Shown: in pieces, positions 45,307-53,806 of the stretch
Position numbering within the stretch: position 1 is the first letter of the stretch
Layout of the letters: each line of letters opens with the position of its first letter
Assembly (NCBI RefSeq): GCF_039543545.1
Contig: NZ_BAABJY010000001.1
Location: forward strand, 1,205,324 to 1,269,323
Length of the DNA stretch: 64,000 nucleotides
Direction: 5' to 3'
DNA from: Luteimonas vadosa
GTDB taxonomy: Bacteria; Pseudomonadota; Gammaproteobacteria; Xanthomonadales; Xanthomonadaceae
The notes under the pieces: model-generated
Databases searched by the model: none
Told to the model about the DNA's origin: nothing
The model's input: only the letters and a program-made list of their open reading frames with translations
Made by a program: the position numbers and the translations under genes

Positions 45307-45616
45307 TGGGCAGCAGGGCGATCAGCCACTCTGGGAACAGCAGCACCAGCAGGAGGACCAGCAGCCACGGCAGCAGGCCTAGGGCGGTGGCGACGAAGAC
45401 CTGCGCGCGTTTGAGCCGGCCGCGGAAGTCGGACAGGAACGACAGCCAGTACGCGCCCATGAAGACGATGGCGAGCAGGGTGACGCGCAAATAGCGCACC
45501 GGCGGTTCGGGCGCGAACCAGTAGAGCGTGGCCGCCAGGAGCAGGAGCGCGCCGGCCAGGAGCAGCAGCACCCGCGAGCGTCGGCCGAGTTGCGAATACT
45601 CGATGCCGATCAGCAC
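45296..45616 (-). CDS. Small membrane protein between purM and purN
   Basis: 106 residues from GTG at 45616, with three hydrophobic helices (~16-35, ~43-62, ~74-96) and no recognised domain. It overlaps purN by 11 nt and follows purM by 19 nt, so it is inside the purM-purN operon. The role is unknown. Confidence 0.7.
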   Translation of the reverse strand: MLIGIEYSQLGRRSRVLLLLAGALLLLAATLYWFAPEPPVRYLRVTLLAIVFMGAYWLSFLSDFRGRLKRAQVFVATALGLLPWLLVLLLVLLFPEWLIALLPNAA

Positions 45617-45635
45617 CTTGCAATCCCGCGGCCGG

Positions 45636-46691
45636 TCATGCCGAGATCACGACGCGGGGCGCCGCGGTGGATGCGACGACCTCGCCGATGCGCCAGTGGG
45701 GCAGGGCTTGCGCGTCGAGGGCGCGCTCCAGCGCCGGGACGGCGTCCGCCGCCACCACCAGCACGAAGCCGATGCCGCAGTTGAACGTGCGCCACATCTC
45801 CGCCGGCGCCACGTTGCCTTCGCGCTGCAGCCACTCGAACACCGGGGGCTGCGGCCAGGCGCTGGCGTCGATGCTCAGCGACAGCGCCTCGGGCACCACG
45901 CGGATGATGTTCTCGGTCAGGCCGCCACCGGTCACGTGCGCCATGGCGTGGATCGCGGGACCAAGCTCGCCGCGCAGCAGCGAGAGGACCGGCTTGACGT
46001 ACAGCGCGGTCGGCGCCATCAGCGCATCGGCCAGCGCGATCCCGCCCACCTCGAGGTCGGCCGGGCTTCCGGCGCGCTCGTAGATGCGGCGGATCAGCGA
46101 GTAGCCGTTGGAGTGCGGTCCCGAGGACGCCACGCCGACCAGCACGTCGCCCGCGGCGACCTTGCCGCCATCGAGCAGTTCCGACTTCTCGACCGCGCCC
46201 ACGGTGAAGCCGGCCAGGTCGTACTCGCCCGGTGGGTACATGTCGGGCATTTCGGCGGTCTCGCCACCGATCAGCGCGCAGCCTGCCATCTCGCAGCCGG
46301 CGGCGATGCCGCCGACCACGGCGGCGGCGGTGTCGATGTCGAGCTTGCCGGTGGCGAAGTAGTCCAGGAAGAACAGCGGTTCGGCACCCTGCACCAGCAC
46401 GTCGTTGACGCACATGCCCACCAGGTCGATGCCGATGGTGTCGTGGCGGCCGAGTTGCTGGGCCAGCTTGAGCTTGGTGCCGACGCCGTCGGTGCCGGAC
46501 ACCAGAACGGGCTCGCGGTACTTGCCGGAGAGGTCGAACAGCGCGCCGAAGCCGCCGAGCCCGCCCATCACCTCCGGGCGGAAGCTGCGCCGGACCAGCG
46601 GTTTGATGCGTTCGACCAGGGCATTGCCTGCATCGATGTCCACGCCGGCGTCGCGATAGGTCATGCCGGCGGAAGGGGTCGGGACGGTCAC
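45636..46691 (-). CDS. purM: Phosphoribosylformylglycinamidine cyclo-ligase
   Basis: 351 residues from GTG at 46691; an ATG at 46664 would give MTYRDAGVDIDAGNALVERI. AIR synthetase, fifth step of purine synthesis. Motifs: GTDGVGTKLKLAQ, DLVGMCVNDVLVQGAEPLFF, GGETAEMPDMY and AHVTGGGLTENI. It is divergent from the DUF2066 gene. Confidence 0.95.
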   Translation of the reverse strand: MTVPTPSAGMTYRDAGVDIDAGNALVERIKPLVRRSFRPEVMGGLGGFGALFDLSGKYREPVLVSGTDGVGTKLKLAQQLGRHDTIGIDLVGMCVNDVLVQGAEPLFFLDYFATGKLDIDTAAAVVGGIAAGCEMAGCALIGGETAEMPDMYPPGEYDLAGFTVGAVEKSELLDGGKVAAGDVLVGVASSGPHSNGYSLIRRIYERAGSPADLEVGGIALADALMAPTALYVKPVLSLLRGELGPAIHAMAHVTGGGLTENIIRVVPEALSLSIDASAWPQPPVFEWLQREGNVAPAEMWRTFNCGIGFVLVVAADAVPALERALDAQALPHWRIGEVVASTAAPRVVISA

Positions 46692-46820
46692 GGGGGCTCG
46701 CAGGGCGCGGAAACCACCGATTTTAGCAGCGTCGCGGCCCCCGTCATGGACGCCGGGGCGTGGCTGCGGCACCATTCGGGCATGAATGCACTGCCGAATC
46801 GACTGGACAAGGAACCGGGA

Positions 46821-47921
46821 ATGGCGCGTTGCCGATGGATGGCGGCCTGGGTCGTGGCGCTGGGGTTGGCCGTCCTGCCCGGACTGGCCGCCGCGCAGCG
46901 GATGGAAGGGGACGTGGCCAGGGCCGACGGCCTCTATTCGGCCGAAGTGCCGGTGACCAGCCAGACCGCGTCGGCCCGGCAGGCGGGCTTTGCGCGCGCG
47001 CTGGTGCAGGTGCTGGCCAAGCTCTCGGGCGACAAGAACGTGGCTGGCCGCCCCGGCGTGGGTCGCGAGTTGCGGCATGCCTCCGACTTCGTCGACGGCT
47101 ACGACTTCCGGCAGGACGAGGGCCGGTCGGCCAGCGGTGCGCCCACCTACCGCACCACCCTGGTCGTCCGCTTCAAGCCGTCGGAGGTCGATGCCGTGGC
47201 CTCGGCGCTCGGATTGCCCATCTGGCCGCAGCCCCGTCCCAAGCCGGTGCTGTGGCTGGCGATCGACGACGGCCGCGGGCCCCGGCTCGTGTCGCTGAAG
47301 CAGAATGACGCGGCGCGACCGGTGCTGGACCGCGCCATCGAGCGCGGCTACCGCCTGGGATTGCCCAGCGGGACCGCCGCGGAACAGGCCGCCGTCGGCG
47401 CGATCTGGCGCGGCGACACCGGCGCCATCGCGCGCCTGTCCTCGCGCTACAGCCCGCCCAAGCAGCTCATCGGAAAACTGTATCGGCACGAAGGCGGCTG
47501 GAAGGCCGACTGGATCTTCGTCGACGAAGGCCGGGTGCTGTCGCGCTGGTCGGAGGAGGGCCGCGATGCCCGCCGGCTGATGGCCACCGGCGCCGAGGGC
47601 ACGGCCGATGCCCTGACCCGGCGCTATGCCAAGGCCGGGACCGCCGCGCCGCCGGGCGAGCACCGCGTGGTCTTCACCGGCCTGCACTCGGCCGACGACT
47701 TCATCCGCCTCTCGGCCTACCTGCAGTCGACGTCGGTCGTGCGCCGCATCACCCCGGTGCGCGCCACGCCCGAAGCGCTGGAACTCGAACTCGACCTGCT
47801 GACCGGCCTGAGCGGGTTCCGCCGGGTCGTGGACGAGAGCGTGCTCGCCGCGGTGTCCGACGGTGACGCCGGCGACGGCGTGGAGACCGCCTCCAACGCA
47901 CCCGTCTACCGGCTGCGCTGA
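46821..47921 (+). CDS. DUF2066 secreted protein
   Basis: 366 residues from ATG at 46821 (AAGGA 7 nt upstream; ATG 46782 lacks a site). Signal peptide ends LPGLAAAQR. DUF2066 hallmark: SARQAGFARALVQVLAKLSG. It sits between purM and perM-hda, the conserved neighbourhood of this family, whose function is unknown. The frame is open far upstream, antisense to purM, which is a high-GC artefact. Confidence 0.85.
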   Translation: MARCRWMAAWVVALGLAVLPGLAAAQRMEGDVARADGLYSAEVPVTSQTASARQAGFARALVQVLAKLSGDKNVAGRPGVGRELRHASDFVDGYDFRQDEGRSASGAPTYRTTLVVRFKPSEVDAVASALGLPIWPQPRPKPVLWLAIDDGRGPRLVSLKQNDAARPVLDRAIERGYRLGLPSGTAAEQAAVGAIWRGDTGAIARLSSRYSPPKQLIGKLYRHEGGWKADWIFVDEGRVLSRWSEEGRDARRLMATGAEGTADALTRRYAKAGTAAPPGEHRVVFTGLHSADDFIRLSAYLQSTSVVRRITPVRATPEALELELDLLTGLSGFRRVVDESVLAAVSDGDAGDGVETASNAPVYRLR

Positions 47922-47929
47922 GACCCGCC

Positions 47930-49132
47930 ATGGACGATACCGCCGCGCTGGCCAGCATCGCCAGGTTCTTCCGGCGGCTGCAGTGGCTGCTGGTCTTCCT
48001 GCTCACCGGCTGGCTGGTGCTGCTGCTGGCACCGGTGCTCACGCCCTTCGTGCTGGCCGCGCTGCTGGCCTGGCTCGGCGATCCCTGGGTCGATCGGCTC
48101 GAGGCGCGGGGGCGCACGCGCATCCAGGCCGTGGTGCTGGTGTTCTCGGCGATGTCGCTGCTGATCGTGCTCGCGCTGGCGATCCTGATCCCGATGATCC
48201 AGCACCAGCTGGTCGTGCTGGTGGACTCCCTGCCGGGTTACCGCGACTGGTTACTGCAGACCGCCATCCCCTGGCTGGAACTGCGCACCGGCTTCGAGAT
48301 CCAGCGCTGGCTCGACCCCGACCGCCTCATCGAACTGGTGCAGGAGCACTGGGAGCGTGCGGGCGGCATCGCCGCCAGCGTGCTGGGCTACGTCACCCGC
48401 TCGGGCTTCGCCATGATCGCCTGGCTGGTCAACCTGGTGCTGTTGCCGGTGGTGACGTTCTTCTTCCTGCGCGACTGGGACAAGCTGGTGCAACGCATGG
48501 CTTCGCTGGTCCCGCGCCGCCACATCGCCACCGTGACCGAACTTGCCAAGGGCTCGGACGCCATGCTCAGCGGCTTCATCCGCGGGCAGCTGCTGGTGAT
48601 GCTCTGCCTGGGCGTGCTGTATGGGGTGGGGCTGTGGTTGGTCGGCTTGGACGTCGGCATCCTGATCGGCATCATCGGCGGCCTGCTGAGTTTCGTGCCC
48701 TACCTCGGCCCCGCCGCAGTGGTGGTGATGGGCGGGATCGCCGCGCTGGTGCAGTACGGCGACTGGCAGCACCTGCTCGGCGTCGGCGTGGTGTTCACCG
48801 TCGCGCAGTTGATCGAGAGCTACTGGTTGACGCCCAAGCTGGTCGGCGACCGGATCGGCCTGCACCCGGTGGCGGTGATCTTCGCCGTGCTCGCCGGCGG
48901 CCAGCTGTTCGGATTCCTCGGCATGCTGCTGGCCCTGCCGGTGGCGGCGGTCGCCAACGTATTGCTGCGATTCGCCCACCAGCGCTACCTGCGCAGCCGC
49001 CTGTACGCCGGCGACTCGCCGGAAATCGCCCTGGAGCCCTACCTGGACGCCGTCCCGGGCACCAGCGGCGACTCCCGGGAGTCGACCGGCAGGCAGACGG
49101 GCCCAGCCGGGCCGCCCGTCCCGCCAGGATGA
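47930..49132 (+). CDS. perM: AI-2E family transporter, PerM-like permease
   Basis: 400 residues with about eight transmembrane helices, PerM/AI-2E exporter superfamily. The GGLLSFVPYLGPAAVVVMGG and LTPKLVGDRIGLHPVAVIFA segments are diagnostic. Substrate unknown; some members move Na+ or signalling molecules. Its stop overlaps the hda start (ATGA). The last ~30 residues are polar. Confidence 0.88.
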   Translation: MDDTAALASIARFFRRLQWLLVFLLTGWLVLLLAPVLTPFVLAALLAWLGDPWVDRLEARGRTRIQAVVLVFSAMSLLIVLALAILIPMIQHQLVVLVDSLPGYRDWLLQTAIPWLELRTGFEIQRWLDPDRLIELVQEHWERAGGIAASVLGYVTRSGFAMIAWLVNLVLLPVVTFFFLRDWDKLVQRMASLVPRRHIATVTELAKGSDAMLSGFIRGQLLVMLCLGVLYGVGLWLVGLDVGILIGIIGGLLSFVPYLGPAAVVVMGGIAALVQYGDWQHLLGVGVVFTVAQLIESYWLTPKLVGDRIGLHPVAVIFAVLAGGQLFGFLGMLLALPVAAVANVLLRFAHQRYLRSRLYAGDSPEIALEPYLDAVPGTSGDSRESTGRQTGPAGPPVPPG

Positions 49133-49848
49133 GCGTTCCGGCACCGCCCGGCCCCGGTGGCCGGCAGCAGTTGCCGCTGGCGCTGCGCTATCCGCCCGAC
49201 CAGTGCTTCGAAGCCTTCGTCGCCGCGTCCGACGCGACCATTGCCCCGCTGCGCGCCCTGGCCAACGGCGAGGGAGGCGAATCCGTCTACCTCGTCGGCG
49301 CTTCCGGCAGCGGCAAGACCCACCTCGCGCTGGCGGCCTGCGCGGCCGCCGAGCGCCAGGGACGCACAGCCGCCTACATCGCGCCCGCCGCGGCGGCCGG
49401 GAGGCTGCGCGAGGCATTGGGCGGCCTGCACGAAAGCGACTTCGTCGCCGTGGATGGACTCGACGCGATCGCCGGGCATCGCGAGGACGAAGTCGCCCTG
49501 TTCGATTTCCACAACCGCACCCGGGATCGCGGACATGCCGTCGTCTATACCGCGGCCTGCTCGCCCGATGCACTTCCGCTGGCGTTGCCCGACCTGCGCT
49601 CCCGCCTGTCGCAGTGCACGCGCGTCGTGCTCGCCACGCTGGACGACGCCGGACGCCGGGAAGTGCTGCTGCGCCGCGCCCGGCGCCGCGGGTTGCAGGT
49701 GGACGCCGCCGCGGTCGACTGGCTGCTGCGCCGGACGCAGCGCGACCTCGCCAGCCTGACCGCGCTGCTGGACACCCTCGACCGCGCCTCCCTCGCCGCC
49801 CAGCGGCGGATCACCGTGCCCTTCCTGCGCGAGGTGCTGGACGGCTGA
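49129..49848 (+). CDS. hda: DnaA regulatory inactivator Hda
   Basis: 239 residues of the DnaA-type AAA+ family. N-terminal QQLPLALR matches a beta-clamp-binding motif. Walker A is VGASGSGKTHLALAAC, Walker B is FVAVDGLDAIAG, and sensor residues lie in LPDLRSRLSQ. With the clamp it stimulates ATP hydrolysis by DnaA to stop re-initiation. It is the last conserved housekeeping gene before the integron-like region. Confidence 0.93.
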   Translation: MSVPAPPGPGGRQQLPLALRYPPDQCFEAFVAASDATIAPLRALANGEGGESVYLVGASGSGKTHLALAACAAAERQGRTAAYIAPAAAAGRLREALGGLHESDFVAVDGLDAIAGHREDEVALFDFHNRTRDRGHAVVYTAACSPDALPLALPDLRSRLSQCTRVVLATLDDAGRREVLLRRARRRGLQVDAAAVDWLLRRTQRDLASLTALLDTLDRASLAAQRRITVPFLREVLDG

Positions 49849-49894
49849 GCGTCGGCGGGCGTGCAAACCCTGGCAGTCGTCTTGCTGTGCACAT

Positions 49895-49914
49895 CGCGGC
49901 CCGATCGGGCCGCG
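49895..49914. terminator. 20-bp perfect palindrome downstream of hda
   Basis: CGCGGCCCGATCGGGCCGCG is its own reverse complement, 47 nt after the hda stop. It could end the hda transcript, but no T-run follows. Confidence 0.4.
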
Positions 49915-50054
49915 GCGGCTGGCGTGGCCGATGGGCAATCACCCCGGTCCAAGCAATCCGGATCCGACGGCGCGGCGACCTGCGATGACGATGGATATGC
50001 GGCACGGCCCGCCCGCCTGCAGGTCCGCTGGCGCGGTGACAGGAACCGGATTGC

Positions 50055-50420
50055 TCAGTCGTCCGCGATCGCGAACCGCACCAGGCAGGCATGGTCGCGA
50101 AGCCCCTCCGGCGGAATGCGGACGGCGGGCGAGGTCCCGTAGGGTTCGCCGGTGTCCTCGTCCACCGGGTCCTTGAATGGCCCGGCATGGTGGCTGGTGT
50201 CGCACTGGTCGAACTTGTTGCAGACCTCCAGCGTGGTGCAGACGACGGCCCCGCCGCGTTCGTAGATGGCGTAGGTCGCACCCGAATACGGGGGCCTGGG
50301 GAACTGCTCGGTGCGCACCGAGACCGGCGCATGTGCATCGCACCCGGTGGCGACGCCGAGCGGGAGGGACGCGGCGAGCGCTGCAGCCAACAGCAATTTG
50401 GCGTCGTTCGCGCCGATCAT
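50055..50420 (-). CDS. Small lipoprotein-like hypothetical at the far end of the array
   Basis: 121 residues with an N-terminal hydrophobic stretch ending GVATGCDAHA, an imperfect lipobox. The body has four further Cys (VVCTTLEVCNKFDQCDTSHH, DHACLVRF). No family is recognised. Minus strand like the cassettes to its right. The 206 nt between it and hda hold a weak attC-like stretch (~49960-50050) and a palindrome, so it may be the oldest surviving cassette, but this is inference. Confidence 0.6.
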   Translation of the reverse strand: MIGANDAKLLLAAALAASLPLGVATGCDAHAPVSVRTEQFPRPPYSGATYAIYERGGAVVCTTLEVCNKFDQCDTSHHAGPFKDPVDEDTGEPYGTSPAVRIPPEGLRDHACLVRFAIADD

Positions 50421-50464
50421 GCAGAAAACCGTCGGGTCGGAAAGGAGGACTCCCGAAAGCCTAC

Positions 50465-50631
50465 GCCCAACGGCGGCAGGGGGCGACTCCTGCTTCGAGG
50501 CCGGTTCCCGTCAGGCACCCTGCACGCCCCGGAGCCGTGCCGCGTCGAGTGGCTGCGACTGGAAGCGAAAACGCTGGAGACGCGCACTTGGGCATCGCGC
50601 AGAACTGGGTCCGGCCTGAACCCGATTAGCC
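50465..50631 (-). repeat. Fossil attC site
   Basis: Left core GCCCAAC at 50465. Internal stretch from ~50535 tracks the attC loop (CGCACTTGGGC against CGCACCTGGGC), and GGGTCCGGCCTGAA near 50607 tracks GGGTTCGGCTTGAA. The right core is decayed to ATTAGCC and still supplies the TAA stop of the next gene. Confidence 0.6.
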
Positions 50632-51027
50632 GGCCCTGGCACGCCGAGCACGGCGTAGCAGGGCTGCAACCAGCGCCCAGGCAAGGGTGCCCACCGCAAG
50701 GGCGGCAACCAGAAGAGTCCACCCAACCCACGCGGAGCCCCGCCCATTGCCGAAATTAAGCGCCAGGTTCCCTGCAAGGCCGGCCGACAACGGGAGCCAG
50801 GTCGCAGTGAGCAGAAGTGAAACCCCTGACACGGCTCGCAACATGGTGCCGCGCGCGCTGAGGGAAAACGCCGCGCCAGCGATCGCACAAAGGGCAACGG
50901 CAGCCAGCGCGTTTCCCAGCGGCAGCCCACCAGGGAGCATGGCCTCAAGGTACGGCGCGCCGGACACAAGCGAATACCCGGAGAAAGTGGCGAGCGCCAG
51001 GAGTGCAGGCACCACGGACTTGGACAT
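50626..51027 (-). CDS. Four-helix membrane protein, ancient cassette
   Basis: 133 residues from ATG at 51027 (ATG 51045 also possible). Four hydrophobic helices with Gly/Ala-rich composition and a basic end (LLRRARRARAG). No family is recognised. The TAA stop lies in the decayed attC core at 50625-50631, exactly where younger cassettes have it, and another fossil attC lies just upstream, so this is an old integron cassette. Confidence 0.65.
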   Translation of the reverse strand: MSKSVVPALLALATFSGYSLVSGAPYLEAMLPGGLPLGNALAAVALCAIAGAAFSLSARGTMLRAVSGVSLLLTATWLPLSAGLAGNLALNFGNGRGSAWVGWTLLVAALAVGTLAWALVAALLRRARRARAG

Positions 51028-51057
51028 GACGGCAGACCGGATCAACCTGGTGGTGTC

Positions 51058-51214
51058 GCCTCACGCCTGAAGGATGCCGACGGGCAAGCTGCCAGGGGCG
51101 CTACTGCGGGTGGGAAAGCGGTGCCGGGGAAAGGCAAGGCCTGGAGTTTGGCATGGGACATGACGACTTGGTCGATCCGTTCCGATGCGGTTTCGGCTTG
51201 CATGAACTGCGGGC
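51058..51214 (-). repeat. Fossil attC site
   Basis: Left arm GCCTCACGCCTGAAGGATGC against consensus GCCTAACGCCTGAGTTAAGC. Right arm from 51183 reads CGATGCGGTTTCGGCTTG, nearly the consensus, and then decays at the core. It lies directly downstream of the VOC gene. Confidence 0.65.
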
Positions 51215-51232
51215 GGCGTGCGGGTGACGCCC

Positions 51233-51577
51233 TCAGACCTGCCACAGTCCCTGCTGCGTACCGTCCTGCATGAAGATTGCGAACGTCCCCAGGTCCGGGA
51301 GTTCCATAGGCGGGTGAGCGACCTGCGCGCCAGTAGCCACCGCACTCGCCAGCGCGCCGTTGATGTCGTCGACCAACCAATATGGGCGGACCACAGGCTG
51401 CTCGGATTCGTGCATGGGAGCGCGGACACCAACCATGCCGCCGTCGGGCGATGGCGCCGTACGCGCATTGCCCAAGGCGGGAACCGGCTCGCCAAACTGC
51501 GCGCCGAGGGACGCGGACAGGGTGGAACAGGTGGCGTCGGGGTCGATCGACACGATTTCGAGGTAGTGGACGCGCAT
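51233..51577 (-). CDS. Glyoxalase/VOC-family protein, ancient cassette
   Basis: 114 residues. MRVHYLEIVSIDPDATCSTL opens a vicinal-oxygen-chelate fold, with the second half starting PYWLVDDINGALASAVATGA and ending GTFAIFMQDGTQQGLW. Typical metal ligands of glyoxalase I are not all obvious, so it may be a binding or resistance protein rather than an enzyme. Fossil attC sites flank it on both sides (51058-51214 and 51616-51719). Confidence 0.8.
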   Translation of the reverse strand: MRVHYLEIVSIDPDATCSTLSASLGAQFGEPVPALGNARTAPSPDGGMVGVRAPMHESEQPVVRPYWLVDDINGALASAVATGAQVAHPPMELPDLGTFAIFMQDGTQQGLWQV

Positions 51578-51615
51578 CTCTGACCTCCCAAGGCTTGCGA
51601 TGGTGCGTGCATGCC

Positions 51616-51719
51616 GCCTGGCGCCTGGGTCAAGCCAATCGCAGCGGGGCGGCGATGGATCGCAATATAGCCGAAGGCGGCGCTTGGGCGCGGATCAGGT
51701 TGACGACTCACGGCAGGCC
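51616..51719 (-). repeat. Fossil attC site
   Basis: GCCTGGCGCCTGGGTCAAGC aligns with GCCTAACGCCTGAGTTAAGC. The inner loop is well kept (GCAGCGGGGCGGCGA, CGCAATATAGCCGAAGGC). The right arm and core (GCAGGCC for GTTAGGC) are decayed. Confidence 0.75.
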
Positions 51720-51771
51720 TACAGCCACGGGCGTATAGATGGTCGACCAATAGCTTGAGAGGAGTGCGACG

Positions 51772-51987
51772 TTGAACGCGAAGAACACCGAAGCCAACGC
51801 TCAGGAATCCCAGCCAGTGTCGAAGGAATTCCAGGAGTTCGAGCGCGACCATGGAGGAGACGCCGTGAACGCGCACGACGATCGGATGAAATCCATCCTG
51901 GCGGAGAACGCCGAAAAGCTCGACGGCAAGTTGTCAGAACGAACTGCCGAAACGGATGCGAGCACGCGCAAGGGCGATCCCTCTTGA
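51772..51987 (+). CDS. Small hydrophilic protein on the opposite strand
   Basis: 71 residues from TTG at 51772, with AGAGGAG 7 nt upstream. Highly charged, Glu/Asp/Lys-rich, no Cys and no membrane segment: SKEFQEFERDHGGDAVNAH and ENAEKLDGKLSERTAE. No family is recognised. It is the only plus-strand gene I can support in the array; its cassette would have to be in reverse orientation, or it came by another route. Confidence 0.55.
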   Translation: MNAKNTEANAQESQPVSKEFQEFERDHGGDAVNAHDDRMKSILAENAEKLDGKLSERTAETDASTRKGDPS

Positions 51988-52055
51988 CGTTCCCCATAGT
52001 TGCAATAGGCGCCTGACGGGCCGCAGCCAGGCGGCGTGCAAGTCGCGTCGGCTGC

Positions 52056-52577
52056 CTATTCCCCAGGCGGTGCCGGACTTGCTTTCGCCCCGGCAGGCCG
52101 GACTTGGATCGGCGTGATCGACCTCGCCGTCAGCCGCCATTCCGGATCCTCCTGGGTCCGGGAATAGACGCTCAAGATCCTCATTCGCTCGGGAATGGGC
52201 CGCTCGCGCACCGTGGCCTCGATATGCAACAGGGAGATGACTATCGCGGTTTCCCCGCGAACGAACACCTTCTCCGGCTCCACCCGAAGGCTTGCGACCT
52301 GGAGAGGCCTGGTCCTCAGGATATCCTCGGGAGGCAGGTCGCTACCGACGACGTCCGCCTTTGATTCCACGGCGCCGTTCATGACCACGAAGTGGAAGTC
52401 AGGCGCCATGAGCGCGTCGAGCGCTGCCAAGTCGGCCCGCAACCACTGCTGGTGGGACTCACGCTCGGTTGCGATCAGTCGTTCTCGAGATTCGCCCGTC
52501 GCTTCCTGGGAGCTCGCGGACAAGGGCAAAACCGAAAGCAGAATCACCGTTCCGAATGCCAAAAGGCAGCTTTTCAT
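52056..52577 (-). CDS. Secreted NTF2-like/DUF4440 protein, ancient cassette
   Basis: 173 residues with signal peptide (LLSVLPLSASSQ). ATERESHQQWLRADLAALDA, then LMAPDFHFVVMNG is typical of DUF4440/SnoaL-like domains. A weak attC-like stretch at ~52006-52068 lies just downstream and a clearer fossil at 52617-52675 upstream, consistent with an old cassette. Function unknown. Confidence 0.75.
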   Translation of the reverse strand: MKSCLLAFGTVILLSVLPLSASSQEATGESRERLIATERESHQQWLRADLAALDALMAPDFHFVVMNGAVESKADVVGSDLPPEDILRTRPLQVASLRVEPEKVFVRGETAIVISLLHIEATVRERPIPERMRILSVYSRTQEDPEWRLTARSITPIQVRPAGAKASPAPPGE

Positions 52578-52616
52578 GACGCCTCCTGTGTCGAGAGTGG
52601 TTGCATGTCCCCGGCG

Positions 52617-52675
52617 GCTCCCAGGCCCTGGGATAAGCCATCCGCATCTGGGTCCGGCCAGCACGAATCGGGAGG
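52617..52675 (-). repeat. Fossil attC site, short class
   Basis: GCCCTGGGATAAGCCATCCG against consensus GCCTGAGTTAAGCCGACCCG, then GGGTCCGGCCAGCACGAATC against GGGTTCGGCTTGAACGAATT. Both cores are lost. About 59 bp, the length of the short attC class. Confidence 0.5.
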
Positions 52676-52683
52676 GGGAATCC

Positions 52684-53127
52684 TTAAGGCTGGCACGCGA
52701 TGCCTACCTCCGCCACGACGCCCTGCGATAGCTCGAACACATACCAGCAATCGGGACCGCTCTGCCAGTATGTGGCGACATGCGGGCGAAACGGGTGGAC
52801 GCGAGGGGCCCCGTACAGCGCCTGCATTCGTCTGGTGGAGTTACTTGGGCAGAGGCCATGGGCGGTGCACCAACCCGTGGCGGTAGCCCGGACGTGTACG
52901 ACCCGGGACTGAAAGTAGCCGACCTCGAGCCCCTCGTAGTGATGCACCAGCTCGACGAAGTCCTCGGGCTGCGACTCGGACGTCGGTTTTCCGCGTAGGG
53001 CGATCACCGACTGAAGCGATGCACCTTGTTTCACTCCGGCCACTGAGACAAGACGCGAACCATCGACCGTGCCGGCGCAAGCAACAAGTGGGAGGAGTAA
53101 CACCACAAGAGGAATTAGCCTCACCAT
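52684..53127 (-). CDS. Lipoprotein, possible SmpA/OmlA-like, old cassette
   Basis: 147 residues from ATG at 53127. Lipobox LVAC gives a lipid-anchored protein. VAGVKQGASLQSVIALRGKP and a later Cys pair (GWCTAHGLC, PDCWYVF) are visible. The first part resembles the small BamE/SmpA-type fold, but this is weak. Fossil attC sites lie on both sides. Confidence 0.65.
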   Translation of the reverse strand: MVRLIPLVVLLLPLVACAGTVDGSRLVSVAGVKQGASLQSVIALRGKPTSESQPEDFVELVHHYEGLEVGYFQSRVVHVRATATGWCTAHGLCPSNSTRRMQALYGAPRVHPFRPHVATYWQSGPDCWYVFELSQGVVAEVGIACQP

Positions 53128-53130
53128 GCC

Positions 53131-53190
53131 GCCCACGGTGTGAGAGAAGTCGAGCCGAGAAGCGGTGTCGGCGTGGACAAACTGTCAGGG
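53131..53190 (-). repeat. Fossil attC site, short class
   Basis: 60 bp. GCCCACG replaces GCCTAAC and GTCAGGG replaces GTTAGGC. The middle, GAGCCGAGAAGCGGTGTCGG, matches the short-class site at 56302 (GAACCGCGAAGCGGTTTCGG). Confidence 0.65.
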
Positions 53191-53203
53191 TGAGGCTCTG
53201 ATT

Positions 53204-53767
53204 TCATGGTTGGGCTGAGACTCCACACTGCGGTGCCGGCCGGCAAGCCGTGGTGACATAGGTTTCCTGCAGGATCTTCCACGTCAACCCATCTTTGCGC
53301 CAGTAGATCAGGTACCGACCGCTCAAGTGGGGGGGCGTCCCGTTTTGCGAAATCCGCCAAACCCACTCCCCTGACTCAGCCGCCTGCTCATGCCCACCGT
53401 TGGACGCCCCCACCTCGATTCGCTCGGGATTTCGCTCGCCCGATAGGAATGAGGAACCTGAGAACATCCGAGGATTCAACTCAACATTCTGGTCGTAGCC
53501 AACGGTCATTCCGCCGTTGCCGCCAACGATCGCTCGCAGATCGGCTCTCCAGAGCCGGGCAAAAGTAGTGACATCCCGGTCCTGCAACGCTTGGTTCAAG
53601 GAAGCGCGTGCGGCGAGTATTGACTCTGCCTCGCTAGCTGAACCGACAATTGCCGGCGTGTCAGGTGGGGGGTTGGAGGCGGGCGCACGTCTGGACGCAC
53701 ACCTGCCTGGTGCGAGCTGAACGACGAGCACTAGCACAATGACCCAACCAACTTGCAGCTTAGGCAT
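53204..53767 (-). CDS. Secreted NTF2-like protein, old cassette
   Basis: 187 residues from ATG at 53767 (an upstream ATG at 53785 adds six). N-terminal signal region VIVLVLVVQLAPGRCASRRA, then an NTF2-like domain: ESILAARASLNQALQDRDVT and LIYWRKDGLTWKILQETYV. Function unknown. Degenerate attC sites at 53131 and 53807 flank it. Confidence 0.75.
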   Translation of the reverse strand: MPKLQVGWVIVLVLVVQLAPGRCASRRAPASNPPPDTPAIVGSASEAESILAARASLNQALQDRDVTTFARLWRADLRAIVGGNGGMTVGYDQNVELNPRMFSGSSFLSGERNPERIEVGASNGGHEQAAESGEWVWRISQNGTPPHLSGRYLIYWRKDGLTWKILQETYVTTACRPAPQCGVSAQP

Positions 53768-53806
53768 GACGTTCTTGAACTCCAAAGATCGATGTAATCG
53801 GCCGCG

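Noticed and set aside
49960..50050. A possible oldest attC fossil next to hda
   Set aside because: Only patchy similarity (GGCGCGGCGACCTGCG, GAACCGGATTGCTCAG); not separable from chance without an alignment test.
52006..52068. A further attC-like stretch (GCCTGACGGGCC ... GTCGGCTGCC)
   Set aside because: Similarity is too weak to call by eye, though the position fits the series of fossils.
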